From assembly GCF_001619955.1 (NCBI RefSeq), contig NZ_LQQO01000006.1, positions 1-64,000 of the forward strand: a stretch of 64,000 bases of DNA, written 5' to 3'. Shown piece after piece: positions 46,044 to 55,791 of the stretch; positions within the stretch are counted from its first letter, which is position 1, and every line of letters starts with the position of its first letter. The translations under genes and the position numbers were made by a program. Under the pieces are notes generated by a model. It searched no databases. It had not been told where the DNA came from and saw nothing but the letters and a program-made list of their open reading frames with translations. The stretch comes from Sphingomonas hankookensis. GTDB lineage: Bacteria > Pseudomonadota > Alphaproteobacteria > Sphingomonadales > Sphingomonadaceae.

Positions 46044-47693
46044 TCAAACCAACCGCGACTGCTTCACTGCCGCCGCAATAAAGCTCGCGAATAACGGGTG
46101 CGGATCGAACGGCTTGGACTTCAATTCCGGGTGGAACTGCACGCCGACGAACCACGGATGGTCCGGCCGCTCGACGATTTCCGGCAGCATCCCGTCGGGC
46201 GACATGCCCGAAAATACCAGCCCACCCGATTCGAGCATGTCGCGGTACGCCGTGTTCACCTCGTAACGATGGCGATGCCGCTCGCTGATCGTGGTCCCGC
46301 CATAAATCGATGCGACCACCGAATTGCCGGCCAGCGTCGCCTCATAGGCGCCCAGCCGCATCGTGCCGCCCAGATCGCCGTCCGATTCGCGCTTCTGGAT
46401 ACCCTCGGGCGACATCCATTCGGTGATCATGCCGACCACCGGCTGCTCGGTCGGGCCGAACTCGGTCGACGACGCATTGGCGATGCCGCCGGTCGAGCGC
46501 ACGCCCTCGATGCACGCCATCTGCATCCCGAAGCAGATGCCGAAATAGGGCACCTTGCGCTCGCGCGCGAAGCGGACGCTGGCGATCTTGCCCTCGGCAC
46601 CGCGCTCGCCGAACGCGCCGGGGACCAGGATCGCGTGACACGGCTCCAGCTCGGCGGCGACCATGTCGTGATCGCCCTCGAACAGCTCCGCATCGATCCA
46701 GCGGATCTTGACCTTCACCCGGTTGGCGATGCCGCCATGGACCAGCGCTTCGTTCAGCGACTTGTACGCATCCTGCAGCCCGACATATTTGCCGACCACG
46801 CCGATCGTGACTTCGCCTTCCGGGTTCTGCAACCGGTCCATGATATCGGACCAGCGCGACAGGTCGGGATTGCCCTCCGGCTCGATGCCGAAGGCACGCA
46901 GCACTTCGGCGTCCAGTCCTTCGGCATGATACTGCTCGGGCACCGCATAGATGCTCGGCGCGTCGAGCGCGGGAATGACCGCACCGGCCGGCACGTTGCA
47001 GAACAGCGCGATCTTCGCCCGCTCGCTCGCCGGCAGCGGCTTTTCGCAGCGGCAGACCAGCACGTCAGGCTGCACGCCCAGTGCCGCCAGTTCGCGCACC
47101 GAATGCTGGGTCGGCTTGGTCTTAAGTTCGCCCGCTGCCGCGATATAGGGCACGAGGGTCACGTGGATGCTGATCGACCGGCCCCGGCCGAGTTCGTTCT
47201 TCAACTGGCGAATCGCCTCGATGAACGGCAGCGATTCGATATCGCCGACCGTGCCGCCGATCTCGCACAGCACGAAGTCGAGATCCTGCCCGTCGTCATC
47301 GACCGTATCCGCCTGCGCGAACGCCTTGATCGCATCCGTGACGTGCGGAACCACCTGCACCGTCGCGCCCAGATAATCGCCACGCCGTTCGCGCTGGATG
47401 ATCGTCTGGTAGATGCGCCCGGAGGTCACATTGTCCGACTGGTGCGCCGCGACGCCGGTGAAGCGTTCATAGTGACCCAGGTCGAGGTCGGTTTCCGCCC
47501 CGTCGTCAGTCACATAGACTTCGCCATGCTGGTAGGGCGACATCGTGCCCGGATCGACGTTCAGATAAGGATCGAACTTGCGGATGCGGACCTTGTAGCC
47601 GCGCGCCTGCAAGAGAGCTGCGAGAGAGGCCGCCATGAGGCCCTTGCCGAGCGACGAGACCACGCCGCCGGTGATGAAGATATACCGCGCCAT
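46044..47693 (-). CDS. pyrG: CTP synthase
   Basis: The enzyme makes CTP from UTP, ATP and glutamine. The 549-aa protein has the N-terminal synthetase domain ([40 protein letters not shown] split over the first 60 residues) and a C-terminal class I glutamine amidotransferase domain with the nucleophile Cys in [11 protein letters not shown] and the HPE motif in [10 protein letters not shown]. secG lies upstream on the same strand, a common neighbour in this group. Confidence 0.97.
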   Translation of the reverse strand: MARYIFITGGVVSSLGKGLMAASLAALLQARGYKVRIRKFDPYLNVDPGTMSPYQHGEVYVTDDGAETDLDLGHYERFTGVAAHQSDNVTSGRIYQTIIQRERRGDYLGATVQVVPHVTDAIKAFAQADTVDDDGQDLDFVLCEIGGTVGDIESLPFIEAIRQLKNELGRGRSISIHVTLVPYIAAAGELKTKPTQHSVRELAALGVQPDVLVCRCEKPLPASERAKIALFCNVPAGAVIPALDAPSIYAVPEQYHAEGLDAEVLRAFGIEPEGNPDLSRWSDIMDRLQNPEGEVTIGVVGKYVGLQDAYKSLNEALVHGGIANRVKVKIRWIDAELFEGDHDMVAAELEPCHAILVPGAFGERGAEGKIASVRFARERKVPYFGICFGMQMACIEGVRSTGGIANASSTEFGPTEQPVVGMITEWMSPEGIQKRESDGDLGGTMRLGAYEATLAGNSVVASIYGGTTISERHRHRYEVNTAYRDMLESGGLVFSGMSPDGMLPEIVERPDHPWFVGVQFHPELKSKPFDPHPLFASFIAAAVKQSRLV

Positions 47694-47789
47694 GGGAGAT
47701 ATCGCCTAGCGTCGAACGCCATCGCCGCCAAGCGCGAGGTTGCCCCCACGCCCGCGAAATACGACGGACCGGTTGATGGAAAGGGTTTT

Positions 47790-48158
47790 TTAGCGCGCCA
47801 GCGGGACGGCGCCGTTGTCGGCCACGGGTGCGCCGGTCAGGTTGCCGACCGGATCGGCCGCCGGATTGGCCGGGCCGTTCACCGCCGGCGGCGGAGTCGT
47901 CGGCCGGGCGAGCGAGGTGTCGATCGAGCCACCGCCCCGATTCGCGGCGATCACCGCCAGCGCGATGCTCATCGCAATGAACAGCCCCGCCAGGATCGCC
48001 GTCGCCCGCGTCAGGAAATCGGCCGCCCCGCGCGCCGACATCAGCCCCGACGGGCTACCGCCGGTGGTCAGCCCGCCGCCTTCCGACTTCTGCATGAGGA
48101 TCACCGTCACGAGCAGCGCGGCGATGATCGCATGAACGACGAGCAGGAAGGTGAACAT
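47790..48158 (-). CDS. secG: Preprotein translocase subunit SecG
   Basis: SecG assists the SecYEG channel. The 122-aa protein has two transmembrane segments (about 2-20, FTFLLVVHAIIAALLVTVIL, and about 55-75, ATAILAGLFIAMSIALAVIA) around the conserved QKSEGGGL...GLMSARGAADFLTRAT loop. The Pro/Ala/Asn-rich periplasmic or cytoplasmic tail is longer than in E. coli (110 aa total there). ATG 48158 begins MFTFLLVVHAI. pyrG follows by 96 nt. Confidence 0.92.
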   Translation of the reverse strand: MFTFLLVVHAIIAALLVTVILMQKSEGGGLTTGGSPSGLMSARGAADFLTRATAILAGLFIAMSIALAVIAANRGGGSIDTSLARPTTPPPAVNGPANPAADPVGNLTGAPVADNGAVPLAR

Positions 48159-48353
48159 GGTCGGGGAACATTTCCGAAAGAAAGGAGTGCGGGTGGCGAA
48201 GGGCGCCACATAGGCGAGGCCGCGCCCGCGATCAATGGAGCGCCAACGCTCCGTCTGTAACATTATCGTATCGACCGGGAAACCAAGCGCGCGATTGCGA
48301 CGTTCATCTTTCGACCCCGCCCTACGGCTTTGTTCTGACGTTAGGTTCCAGCG
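48159..48353. other. Divergent spacer between secG and the MarR gene
   Basis: No gene was found in these 195 bp. It contains the promoters of secG and of the marR-nlpC-argC set, but no certain -35/-10 or operator was read. Confidence 0.4.
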
Positions 48354-48710
48354 ATGTTCCCAACAATGCCCCTCAAGAAATGGATGGACGGCCTGGTCGA
48401 TTATGTCCGCTCGGGCGAGCCGGACCTGACCAATCGTCAGATGGCGCTGATGATGATCGTCTATCTGCAACCCGGTCCCCATACCGTCCGCGGCCTCGCC
48501 CGCGCGCTCAACGTATCCAAGCCGGTCGTAACGCGCGCCTTGAACAGGCTGGGCACGCTCGGCTATCTCCGCCGGCAACGCGACGATGCCGACAAGCGGA
48601 ACATCTTCGTTGCGCAGACCAGCGAAGGGGCAAATTTTCTTGCAGAGTTCGGGCAGTTCATGGGCGGCGACGGCGTCGGCGACTATCACCGGCGACACGC
48701 CAGCGCGTAA
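48354..48710 (+). CDS. MarR-family winged-helix regulator
   Basis: The 118-aa protein has a winged helix-turn-helix: MALMMIVYLQPGPHTVRGLARALNVSKPVVTRALNRLGTLGYLRRQRDDADKRNIFV spread over about 30-88. It lacks the long dimer helices of full MarR proteins, so it is a short variant. Its 3' end overlaps the NlpC/P60-like gene in another frame. The ligand and targets are unknown. It is the first gene of a set with the NlpC/P60-like protein and argC. Confidence 0.8.
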   Translation: MFPTMPLKKWMDGLVDYVRSGEPDLTNRQMALMMIVYLQPGPHTVRGLARALNVSKPVVTRALNRLGTLGYLRRQRDDADKRNIFVAQTSEGANFLAEFGQFMGGDGVGDYHRRHASA

Positions 48711-49536
48711 CCGCTTCGCGCTGCGCACCCGCTCGGTCGCAATCGATTCCCGCACCGACGCGGTCCGGCGCGACCTTGCCGACATCCGGCTCGCCGACCG
48801 CGTCTTCGCCCCCCATTACGCTGTCCCTACGCGTCGCAGTATCGGCCGCATCACTGCGATCAGCGACAGCGTTGACGGAGTTACCCTGTCCCAGGCCTTG
48901 CCCGGTGAGCCGTTCGACGTGCTCGAATTTACCTCGACCCATGGCTGGGGCCGTTCGCCGATCGACGGCAGCGTCGGCTTCGTGTCGCGCGACAGCCTGA
49001 TCGGCGAGTTCGAGGCGTCGCACATTGTCGTGGCACGGGACGCGACCCTGTACGCCGATGCCTCGACCGCGCGTCCGCTCCCCACTTCTCTGCCGATGGG
49101 TAGCCGTGTCGCTGCCATCTCCGCCAATGACGACTGGTGCGAAGTCGATGGCGGCTATGTCGCGGCCGACGCATTGCAGCGGCTCTCTGACGACGCCGGC
49201 GATGCGGTCGACCATGCACTCCGGTTGCGCGACACCGCCTTCCTGGCGGGCGGACGGTCCGGCGCGGGCGTCGATGCCGCCGGCCTGATCTTCCTCGCCT
49301 TCTCGCTGGCGGGTTCGCCCCCGCCCCGCTTCCTCGACCTGCAGGCCGAAACGTTCGGCACGGCCTTGGCGGAAGGCGACGTCCTGCGGCGCGGCGACCT
49401 GTTGTTCTTCGCCGACCATGTCGCCTTGCTGGTCGATGGCGAAACCGTGATCCATGTCGATGACGTCGTGCGCTGCGAGCCCCTTGCCGCGCTCGACCGG
49501 TTCGGCCCCATCCGCGCCCGGAGGCGCCCCGCATGA
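48640..49536 (+). CDS. NlpC/P60-like protein lacking the catalytic cysteine
   Basis: The ~298-aa protein has two SH3-like segments (about 30-140, with LADRVFAPHYAVP, GWGRSPIDGSVGFVSRDSL) and a C-terminal NlpC/P60 fold (AFLAGGRSGAGVDAAGLIFLAF, LRRGDLLFFADHVALLVDGETVIHVDD). In active members the motif is DCSGL; here it is DAAGL, so the nucleophile Cys is Ala, while the His positions remain. It is likely a non-catalytic peptidoglycan-binding protein or a decaying enzyme. The start is uncertain: TTG 48640 has GAAGGGG upstream, ATG 48586 is the alternative. It overlaps argC by 4 nt. Confidence 0.75.
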   Translation: MQSSGSSWAATASATITGDTPARNRFALRTRSVAIDSRTDAVRRDLADIRLADRVFAPHYAVPTRRSIGRITAISDSVDGVTLSQALPGEPFDVLEFTSTHGWGRSPIDGSVGFVSRDSLIGEFEASHIVVARDATLYADASTARPLPTSLPMGSRVAAISANDDWCEVDGGYVAADALQRLSDDAGDAVDHALRLRDTAFLAGGRSGAGVDAAGLIFLAFSLAGSPPPRFLDLQAETFGTALAEGDVLRRGDLLFFADHVALLVDGETVIHVDDVVRCEPLAALDRFGPIRARRRPA

Positions 49537-50462
49537 CCGTTCGCGTCTTCATCGACGGTGCCGCCGGCACCACCGGCCTCGAAATTGCCGACCGGCTGGG
49601 CGACCGCCCCGAGATCGACTTCATCACGCTCGACGAAACGCGGCGCAAGGACGCGACGGCGCGGCGCGAGGCGCTGAACGACGCCGATTTCGTCATCCTC
49701 TGCCTGCCCGACGACGCCGCGCGCGAAGCGGTGGCGATGATCGCCAACGACCGGACGCGCGTCATCGACGCGTCGACCGCGCACCGCGTTGCCGATGGCT
49801 GGACCTACGGCATGGCCGAACTGGAACCGTCGCAGCCGGGCGCGATCGCGACGGCGATGCGGGTTTCCAATCCGGGCTGCTACCCGACCGGCTTCCTCGC
49901 GCTCATCCGCCCGCTGGTCCGCGCCGGGCTCGTGCCCCACGACTGGCCGGTCAGCGTCAACGCGGTGTCGGGCTATTCGGGCGGCGGCAAGGCGATGATC
50001 GCCGCGTTCGAAAATGGCGAGACCGACACCGCCTGGCTCGGCTACGGCCTGTCGCTCGCGCACAAGCACGTGCCAGAGATGCAGCGCCACGCCCGCCTCG
50101 CCCATCCGCCGCTGTTCCAGCCCTCGGTCGCGCGCGCCTATCGCGGGATGGTGGTCGAAGTGCCGCTCCCCCTGTTCGCCTTCCACCGCCGCCCCAGCCT
50201 GTCGGCGATCGAGCAGGCGCTGCACGACGCCTACCGCGAATCGCCGGTCGTCCGCGTCCTGCCCGGCGACGACAGCGCGATTCCGATCGAGGCCGATGCC
50301 GGCACCGACCGCCTGACGCTGCGCGTGTTCGGCAACCAGGACACCGGCCAGGCACGCCTCGTCGCGACGCTCGACAATCTCGGCAAGGGCGCGTCGGGTG
50401 CTGCGGTGCAGAATATCAACCTGATGGCCGGGTTCGACCAGACCGCCGGGCTGACGCTGTAG
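49533..50462 (+). CDS. argC: N-acetyl-gamma-glutamyl-phosphate reductase
   Basis: ArgC reduces N-acetylglutamyl phosphate to the semialdehyde in arginine synthesis. The 309-aa protein is the shorter class 2 form. It has the NADP loop FIDGAAGTTGLEIADRL, the catalytic Cys116 in SNPGCYPTGFLALI, and AVSGYSGGGKAMI. The ATG overlaps the preceding stop (ATGA). Other arg genes are not in the window. Confidence 0.95.
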   Translation: MTVRVFIDGAAGTTGLEIADRLGDRPEIDFITLDETRRKDATARREALNDADFVILCLPDDAAREAVAMIANDRTRVIDASTAHRVADGWTYGMAELEPSQPGAIATAMRVSNPGCYPTGFLALIRPLVRAGLVPHDWPVSVNAVSGYSGGGKAMIAAFENGETDTAWLGYGLSLAHKHVPEMQRHARLAHPPLFQPSVARAYRGMVVEVPLPLFAFHRRPSLSAIEQALHDAYRESPVVRVLPGDDSAIPIEADAGTDRLTLRVFGNQDTGQARLVATLDNLGKGASGAAVQNINLMAGFDQTAGLTL

Positions 50463-50522
50463 CAGCAAACGCAATTTCGTAACGATCCGGGCGATCCTTG
50501 CGCACCGCATACCTATGCCGCC

Positions 50523-50536
50523 TTCGCGTTCGCGAA
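50523..50536. promoter_or_regulatory. Perfect palindrome upstream of zwf
   Basis: TTCGCGTTCGCGAA (50523-50536) is a 6-bp inverted pair around TT, about 50 nt before the zwf start. It could be a repressor site for the Entner-Doudoroff operon. It does not match the known HexR site, and chance occurrence in GC-rich DNA is possible. Confidence 0.3.
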
Positions 50537-50585
50537 ATAGGCTGCTAGAGGCGCACACGACCACGATTAAAGAGCAGGAGTTGGC

Positions 50586-52046
50586 ATGACGAGGGACCCG
50601 GTAGCGAAGCTGCTGCTGTTCGGTGCGACGGGCGATCTGTCGCAGCGGATGCTCCTCCCCTCGCTCTACGGCCTGCATGCCGACGGCCTGCTCCCCGACG
50701 GGCTGACCATCACCGGCACTGCGCGCCACGAACATGACGATGCCGGTTTCCGCGACTTCGCGAAACACGCGCTCGACCAGTTCCTGCCCGACGACCGCAA
50801 GGACGAGACGGCGATCGAGGGCTTCCTCGCCCGCCTGCACTACCAGCCGCTCGACGCGTCGAACGTCGACGGTTTCGCGGCGCTGGCCGAGAAGCTCGGC
50901 GACATCTCCGGCGGCCTCGCCATCTTCCTGTCGACCGCGCCCTGGCTGTTCGGCCCGACCATCACCGGCCTGAAGAGCGCCGGCCTCGCCGGCCCCAAGG
51001 TCCGCATCAGCCTCGAAAAGCCGCTGGGCAAGGACCTGAAGTCCAGCCAGGAAATCAACGACCTCGTCGCCGCCGCCTTCCCGGAGGAGCGGACCTACCG
51101 GATCGATCATTATCTGGGCAAGGAAACCGTCCAGAACATTCTCGCGCTGCGTTTCGGCAATGCGATGTTCGAACCGGTGTGGAACGCCCGCGGCATCGAC
51201 AATGTCCAGATCACCATTGCGGAAACCGTCGGCCTAGAAGGGCGCGCGGGCTATTATGACGAGGTCGGCGCGCTGCGCGACATGGTCCAGAACCACGTCC
51301 TGCAACTCGTCGCGCTGATCGCGATGGAGCCGCCCGCCCGCTTCGACGGCACCTCGATCCGCGACGAAAAGGTCAAGGTCCTGCGCTCGCTGCGGATGAT
51401 CGGCCCCGAAGAGGTAAACACCCACACCGTCACCGGCCAGTATGACGCCGGCGCGGTAAAGGGGGAGATCGTTCGCGGCTATGACGAGGAGCTGGGTAAG
51501 GAATCCGACACCGAAACCTTCGTCGCGGTAAAGGCGCATGTCGACAACTGGCGCTGGCAGGGCGTGCCCTTTTACCTGCGCACCGGCAAGCGGATGACCG
51601 ACCGCCATTCGGAAATCTCGATCCAGTTCAAGCCGGTGCCGCATTCGATCTTCGCCGATCGCGGCGGGCAGTTGCAGCCCAACACCCTCGTCATCCGCCT
51701 CCAGCCGGAGGAATATGTCCGCCTGCTGGTGATGGCCAAGGAACCCGGCCTCGACCGCGACGGCGTGCGCCTGCGCGAAGTGCCGCTCGACCTGTCGCTG
51801 ACCACCGCCTTTGCCGGCACCCGCCGCCGCATCGCGTATGAACGCCTCCTGCTCGACCTGATCGAGGGCGACCCGACGCTGTTCGTCCGCCGCGACGAAG
51901 TGGAGGCGCAGTGGACCTGGGTCGACGCGATCCGCGACGGGTGGAAGGCCAACGGCACCAAGCCCAAGGGCTATGCCTCGGGCAGCTGGGGACCGAATGC
52001 CAGCGTCGCGCTGACCGAACGCGACGGGGTGACGTGGAACGAGTGA
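50586..52046 (+). CDS. zwf: Glucose-6-phosphate 1-dehydrogenase
   Basis: Zwf oxidises glucose-6-phosphate to 6-phosphogluconolactone with NAD(P). The 486-aa protein has the N-terminal dinucleotide loop LFGATGDLSQRMLLPSLYGL, the substrate site RIDHYLGKETVQNIL and a C-terminal dimer domain. AGGAG precedes the ATG. It is the first gene of the cluster zwf-pgl-edd-glk-eda, which encodes glucose uptake metabolism through the Entner-Doudoroff route. Confidence 0.97.
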   Translation: MTRDPVAKLLLFGATGDLSQRMLLPSLYGLHADGLLPDGLTITGTARHEHDDAGFRDFAKHALDQFLPDDRKDETAIEGFLARLHYQPLDASNVDGFAALAEKLGDISGGLAIFLSTAPWLFGPTITGLKSAGLAGPKVRISLEKPLGKDLKSSQEINDLVAAAFPEERTYRIDHYLGKETVQNILALRFGNAMFEPVWNARGIDNVQITIAETVGLEGRAGYYDEVGALRDMVQNHVLQLVALIAMEPPARFDGTSIRDEKVKVLRSLRMIGPEEVNTHTVTGQYDAGAVKGEIVRGYDEELGKESDTETFVAVKAHVDNWRWQGVPFYLRTGKRMTDRHSEISIQFKPVPHSIFADRGGQLQPNTLVIRLQPEEYVRLLVMAKEPGLDRDGVRLREVPLDLSLTTAFAGTRRRIAYERLLLDLIEGDPTLFVRRDEVEAQWTWVDAIRDGWKANGTKPKGYASGSWGPNASVALTERDGVTWNE

Positions 52047-52084
52047 GCCGCTGACGCGCTCCCCCTTTCAGTCTCTCCGTTTAC

Positions 52085-52147
52085 TTCGAGCAGCATCGAG
52101 CCTGTCGAGATGTGCCCGTCGAGAAGCAGTTCTCGACAAGCTCGAAC
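52085..52147. repeat. Dyad repeat between zwf and pgl
   Basis: TTCGAGCAGCATCGAGCCTG, then TCGAGATGTGCCCGTCGAGA and the inverted ending TTCTCGACAAGCTCGAA form a stem by pairing TTCGAGC with GCTCGAA and TCGAGA with TCTCGA. It is a different family from the CCCCGG dyads. It lies inside the operon and could set mRNA processing or relative expression. Confidence 0.7.
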
Positions 52148-52176
52148 TAAACGGTTTTTTGCAGGATAAGAGATAC

Positions 52177-52881
52177 ATGACCGAGATCGAATGGTGGGAA
52201 TATGACGAACCCGCCGAATTTGCCGAAGCATTGGCCGGCGACATCCAGTTCATCATCGAATCGGCGATCGACGCACGCGGCGCGGCAGTGATCGCGCTGG
52301 CCGGCGGTCGCACCCCCGCCCCGATCTATGACAAGCTGGTCAAGGCCAAGCTGGACTGGAAGCGGGTGACGATCGTCCCCACCGACGACCGCATCGTGCC
52401 GATGGGCGACGCGCTGTCGAACGTTACCGGCCTCGCCAAAATCTTCCTGCCCAAGGGCGCGCGGGTCATCCCGCTGACCGCCGAAAAGGCAGCGGATTAC
52501 AAGGCTGCCGGCCGCGCGGCGGATGCGCGGTTGCAGGACCTGCACTGGCCGCTCGACCTCTGCCTGCTCGGCATGGGTGCCGATGGCCATACCGCCTCGA
52601 TCTTCCCCGGCCCCGACCTGACCGAGGCGCTGACCGGGCCGAAGGAACGCCGCGCGCTGGGCGTCATGCCCGACCCGCTGCCGCCCGAAGCCCCCGTCGC
52701 CCGCGTGACCCTCAGCCATGCCGCGATCGCCTCGGCGCGCGCGCTGATGATTGCCATCACCGGAGACGAAAAGAAGGGTGTGCTCGAACGCGCGATCGAT
52801 CAGGGCGCGTCCTCTTCCTACCCGATCGGCCGCGTGCTGGCCGAAGTCGAACTTCCCGTCGATATCCACTGGAGCGCATGA
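52177..52881 (+). CDS. pgl: 6-phosphogluconolactonase
   Basis: Pgl hydrolyses 6-phosphogluconolactone. The 234-aa protein is of the DevB/SOL type: VIALAGGRTPAPIYDKL, TIVPTDDRIVPMGDALSN, LLGMGADGHTASIFPG. The ATG at 52177 (MTEIEWWEYD) was chosen over an in-frame upstream codon at 52159. Its TGA overlaps the edd ATG, so the two are coupled. Confidence 0.94.
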   Translation: MTEIEWWEYDEPAEFAEALAGDIQFIIESAIDARGAAVIALAGGRTPAPIYDKLVKAKLDWKRVTIVPTDDRIVPMGDALSNVTGLAKIFLPKGARVIPLTAEKAADYKAAGRAADARLQDLHWPLDLCLLGMGADGHTASIFPGPDLTEALTGPKERRALGVMPDPLPPEAPVARVTLSHAAIASARALMIAITGDEKKGVLERAIDQGASSSYPIGRVLAEVELPVDIHWSA

Positions 52882-54701
52882 TGGCCCTCAACGCCGCAAT
52901 CGCCGCCGTCACCGACCGCATCATCGAAGCGTCGCGCGAAAAGCGCGCCGCCTATCTCGCGCTGATCGATCGGGAGCGTGAGAGCGGCGTCGATCGCCCG
53001 ATGCTGGGCTGCGCGAACCTCGCGCACGCCTATGCCGGCACTGACGAGGATCGCGATGCGATGCGTCCGGCCAACCGGATGAACATCGGCATCGTCACCG
53101 CCTATAACGACATGCTGTCGGCCCACGCGCCCTATTATCGCTACCCCGAACAGATGAAGGTCTGGGCGCGCGAAGCGGGCGTGACCGCCCAGGTCGCGGG
53201 CGGCGTGCCGGCGATGTGCGACGGCGTGACGCAGGGTTTTCCGGGCATGGAGCTGTCGCTGTTCAGCCGCGACACCATCGCGCTGTCGACCGCGGTGGCG
53301 CTCAGCCACGGCACGTTCGAGGGTGCCGCGCTGCTCGGCATCTGCGACAAGATCGTACCCGGCCTGCTGATGGGCGCGCTGCGCTTCGGCCATCTGCCGA
53401 TGGTACTGATCCCCGGCGGTCCGATGCGCTCGGGCATCCCCAACAAGCAGAAGGCAGCGGTCCGCGAAGCCTATGCCGAAGGGAAAGTCGGCCGCGAGGA
53501 ACTGCTCGACGCCGAAATCGCCGCCTATCATGGCAAGGGCACCTGCACCTTCTACGGCACCGCCAATTCGAACCAGATGATGGTCGAGGCGATGGGCCTG
53601 CATGTCCCCGACGCCGCCTTCGCCAATCCGGGTACGAAGCGTCGTCAGGAACTGACCCGCTACGCCGTGCACCGTCTGGCCGAAGTCGGCTGGGACGGCG
53701 ACGATTATCGTCCGATCGGGCGGGTGGTCGATGAGAAGGCGATCGTGAACGCCGCCATCGTGCTGCTCGCGACCGGCGGCTCGACCAACCACCTGATCCA
53801 CCTGCCCGCCATCGCGCGTTCGGCCGGGATCATCATCGATTGGGACGATTTCAACCGTCTGAGCGACGTCGTGCCGCTGCTCACCCGCGTCTATCCCAAC
53901 GGATCGGCCGATGTGAACGGGTTCGAGGATGCCGGCGGCCCTTCCTTCGTCATCCGCGAGCTGCTGCGCGGCGGACTGCTCCATGACGACGTCCTGACCA
54001 TCGCGAAGGACGGCATGGCCGCCTATGGCCGCCAGTCGACGATCGAGAACGACCAGCTCGTCTGGAAGGATCACGCCGCGACGAGCGGCGACGACACCAT
54101 CGTCCGTACCATCGACGCGCCCTTCTCGCACGAAGGCGGCTTCCGCATCCTGCAGGGCAATATCGGCCGCGCCTGTATCAAGGTGTCGGCGGTCGATCCC
54201 GATCGCTGGGTCATCGAAGCGCCCTGCCGCGTGTTCAGCGATCAGGCAGCGGTGCAGGCGGCGTTCAAGGCCGGCGAACTCGACCGCGACGTCGTGGTCG
54301 TCGTCCGGCATCAGGGTCCTAAGGCCAACGGCATGCCCGAACTGCACAAGCTGACCCCGCCGCTGGGCGTGCTGCAAAATCGCGGCTTCCGCGTGGCGCT
54401 GGTCACCGATGGACGCATGTCGGGCGCGTCGGGCAAGGTGCCGGCCGCGATCCACCTGTCGCCCGAAGCGCTGGGCGGCGGTCCGATCGGCAAGCTGCGT
54501 GACGGTGACGTGATCCGTCTCGACGCCAATGCCAACACGCTGCAGGCACTGGTCCCGGCGGACGAATGGGACGCGCGTGAACACGCACCCGTCCCGCCGG
54601 CGGCGGATGGCACCGGTCGCGAAATCTTCGCAATGATGCGGCAGGGCGCGAGCGAGGCGGAAGCCGGCGGATCGGCGATGCTGGCCGCGGCGGGGCTGTA
54701 A
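52878..54701 (+). CDS. edd: Phosphogluconate dehydratase
   Basis: Edd dehydrates 6-phosphogluconate to KDPG, the first committed Entner-Doudoroff step. The 607-aa IlvD/Edd protein has [16 protein letters not shown], the Fe-S Cys positions in [11 protein letters not shown] and [33 protein letters not shown], and the C-terminal [19 protein letters not shown]. It overlaps pgl by 4 nt; the second ATG (52881) is also possible. Confidence 0.96.
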   Translation: MMALNAAIAAVTDRIIEASREKRAAYLALIDRERESGVDRPMLGCANLAHAYAGTDEDRDAMRPANRMNIGIVTAYNDMLSAHAPYYRYPEQMKVWAREAGVTAQVAGGVPAMCDGVTQGFPGMELSLFSRDTIALSTAVALSHGTFEGAALLGICDKIVPGLLMGALRFGHLPMVLIPGGPMRSGIPNKQKAAVREAYAEGKVGREELLDAEIAAYHGKGTCTFYGTANSNQMMVEAMGLHVPDAAFANPGTKRRQELTRYAVHRLAEVGWDGDDYRPIGRVVDEKAIVNAAIVLLATGGSTNHLIHLPAIARSAGIIIDWDDFNRLSDVVPLLTRVYPNGSADVNGFEDAGGPSFVIRELLRGGLLHDDVLTIAKDGMAAYGRQSTIENDQLVWKDHAATSGDDTIVRTIDAPFSHEGGFRILQGNIGRACIKVSAVDPDRWVIEAPCRVFSDQAAVQAAFKAGELDRDVVVVVRHQGPKANGMPELHKLTPPLGVLQNRGFRVALVTDGRMSGASGKVPAAIHLSPEALGGGPIGKLRDGDVIRLDANANTLQALVPADEWDAREHAPVPPAADGTGREIFAMMRQGASEAEAGGSAMLAAAGL

Positions 54702-54717
54702 CAGCCGACCATATTAT

Positions 54718-54799
54718 GACGTACCCCCGCGCAGGCGGGGGTCCAGAGTTACAGGCGTGAACCTGCATAACTCTGGATCCCCGCCTTCGCGGGGATACG
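54718..54799. repeat. Long inverted dyad between edd and glk
   Basis: GTACCCCCGCGCAGGCGGGGG-TCCAGAGTTA and TAACTCTGGATCCCCGCCTTCGCGGGGATAC face each other around a ~16-nt loop that itself has CAGG...CCTG. TCCAGAGTTA/TAACTCTGGA pairs perfectly. It is the same family as 30263 and 42266 but is inside an operon, so it may cause partial termination or stabilise the edd mRNA. Confidence 0.8.
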
Positions 54800-54822
54800 C
54801 TTTCGGGCTATAAGGAGAGGTC

Positions 54823-55791
54823 ATGGAAGTCGTTGCGGTAGATATCGGCGGAACGCACGCCCGCTTCGCGATCGCCGAGGTCGAGAACGGCCAGGTCGTC
54901 CATCTGGGCGAACCGATCACGCAGAAGGTTGCCGAACATGGCAGCCTCCAACTGGCATGGCGCGCCTTCGAACGCGATCTTGGCCGCCCGCTGCCCAAGG
55001 CCGCCAGCCTTGCCGTCGCCTCTCCGGTCAACGACACGCTGATCAAGTTCACCAACAACCCCTGGATCATCCGCCCGCCGCTGATGCAGGAGCGGTTGGG
55101 CGTCGAAACCTGGACGATCATAAACGACTTCGGCGCGGTCGGCCATGCCGTCGCACAGGTGGCGGACGAGGATTTCATCCATCTCTGCGGCCCCGAAGGC
55201 CCGCTGCCTGACCGGGGCGTCGTCACCATCTGCGGCCCCGGCACCGGCCTTGGCGTCGCCCAGCTGCTGCGCGCCGCCGATCGCTATCACGTCCTCGAAA
55301 CCGAAGGCGGGCATCAGGACTTCGCACCGCTCGACGGGATCGAGGATGCGCTGCTCAAGCGGCTGCGCCGTGCCCATGGTCGCGGGTCGAACGAACGTGC
55401 CTGTGCCGGTCCGTCGATCGTCGCATGGTATGAAACGCTGGCGGAGATCGAAGGCGTCTCGCTGGCCCATAGCGACGACAAGACGATCTGGGCCGCCGCG
55501 CTGGAGGGCACCGACAGTATCGCCGTCGCCGCGCTCGACCGCTTCTGCCTGACGCTCGGGGCCGTTGCCGGCGACCTTGCGCTGGCGCAGGGAGCGAAGG
55601 CGGTGGTGATCGCCGGCGGCCTCGGCCTGCGGTTGAAGGACCATCTGCTCGAATCGGGTTTCGGTACGCGCTTCACGTCGAAGGGCCGGTTCCAGACGCT
55701 GATGGCCGGCATCCCCGTCAAACTCATCACCCATCCCCAGCCCGGCCTGTTCGGGGCCGCCGCCGCCTTTGCGCAGGAGCACGCACGATGA
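54823..55791 (+). CDS. glk: Glucokinase
   Basis: Glk phosphorylates glucose with ATP to feed zwf. The 322-aa protein is of the proteobacterial Glk family: VAVDIGGTHARFAIAEVENG (phosphate 1), TIINDFGAVGHAVAQ, TICGPGTGLGVAQLL and LETEGGHQDFAPLDGIEDALL, where the EGGH segment contacts sugar. AAGGAGAG lies before the ATG. It overlaps eda by 4 nt. Confidence 0.95.
   Translation: MEVVAVDIGGTHARFAIAEVENGQVVHLGEPITQKVAEHGSLQLAWRAFERDLGRPLPKAASLAVASPVNDTLIKFTNNPWIIRPPLMQERLGVETWTIINDFGAVGHAVAQVADEDFIHLCGPEGPLPDRGVVTICGPGTGLGVAQLLRAADRYHVLETEGGHQDFAPLDGIEDALLKRLRRAHGRGSNERACAGPSIVAWYETLAEIEGVSLAHSDDKTIWAAALEGTDSIAVAALDRFCLTLGAVAGDLALAQGAKAVVIAGGLGLRLKDHLLESGFGTRFTSKGRFQTLMAGIPVKLITHPQPGLFGAAAAFAQEHAR

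Noticed and set aside
46098..48260. A 720-aa frame on the + strand across pyrG and secG
   Set aside because: It covers two certain genes on the other strand and has no domain.
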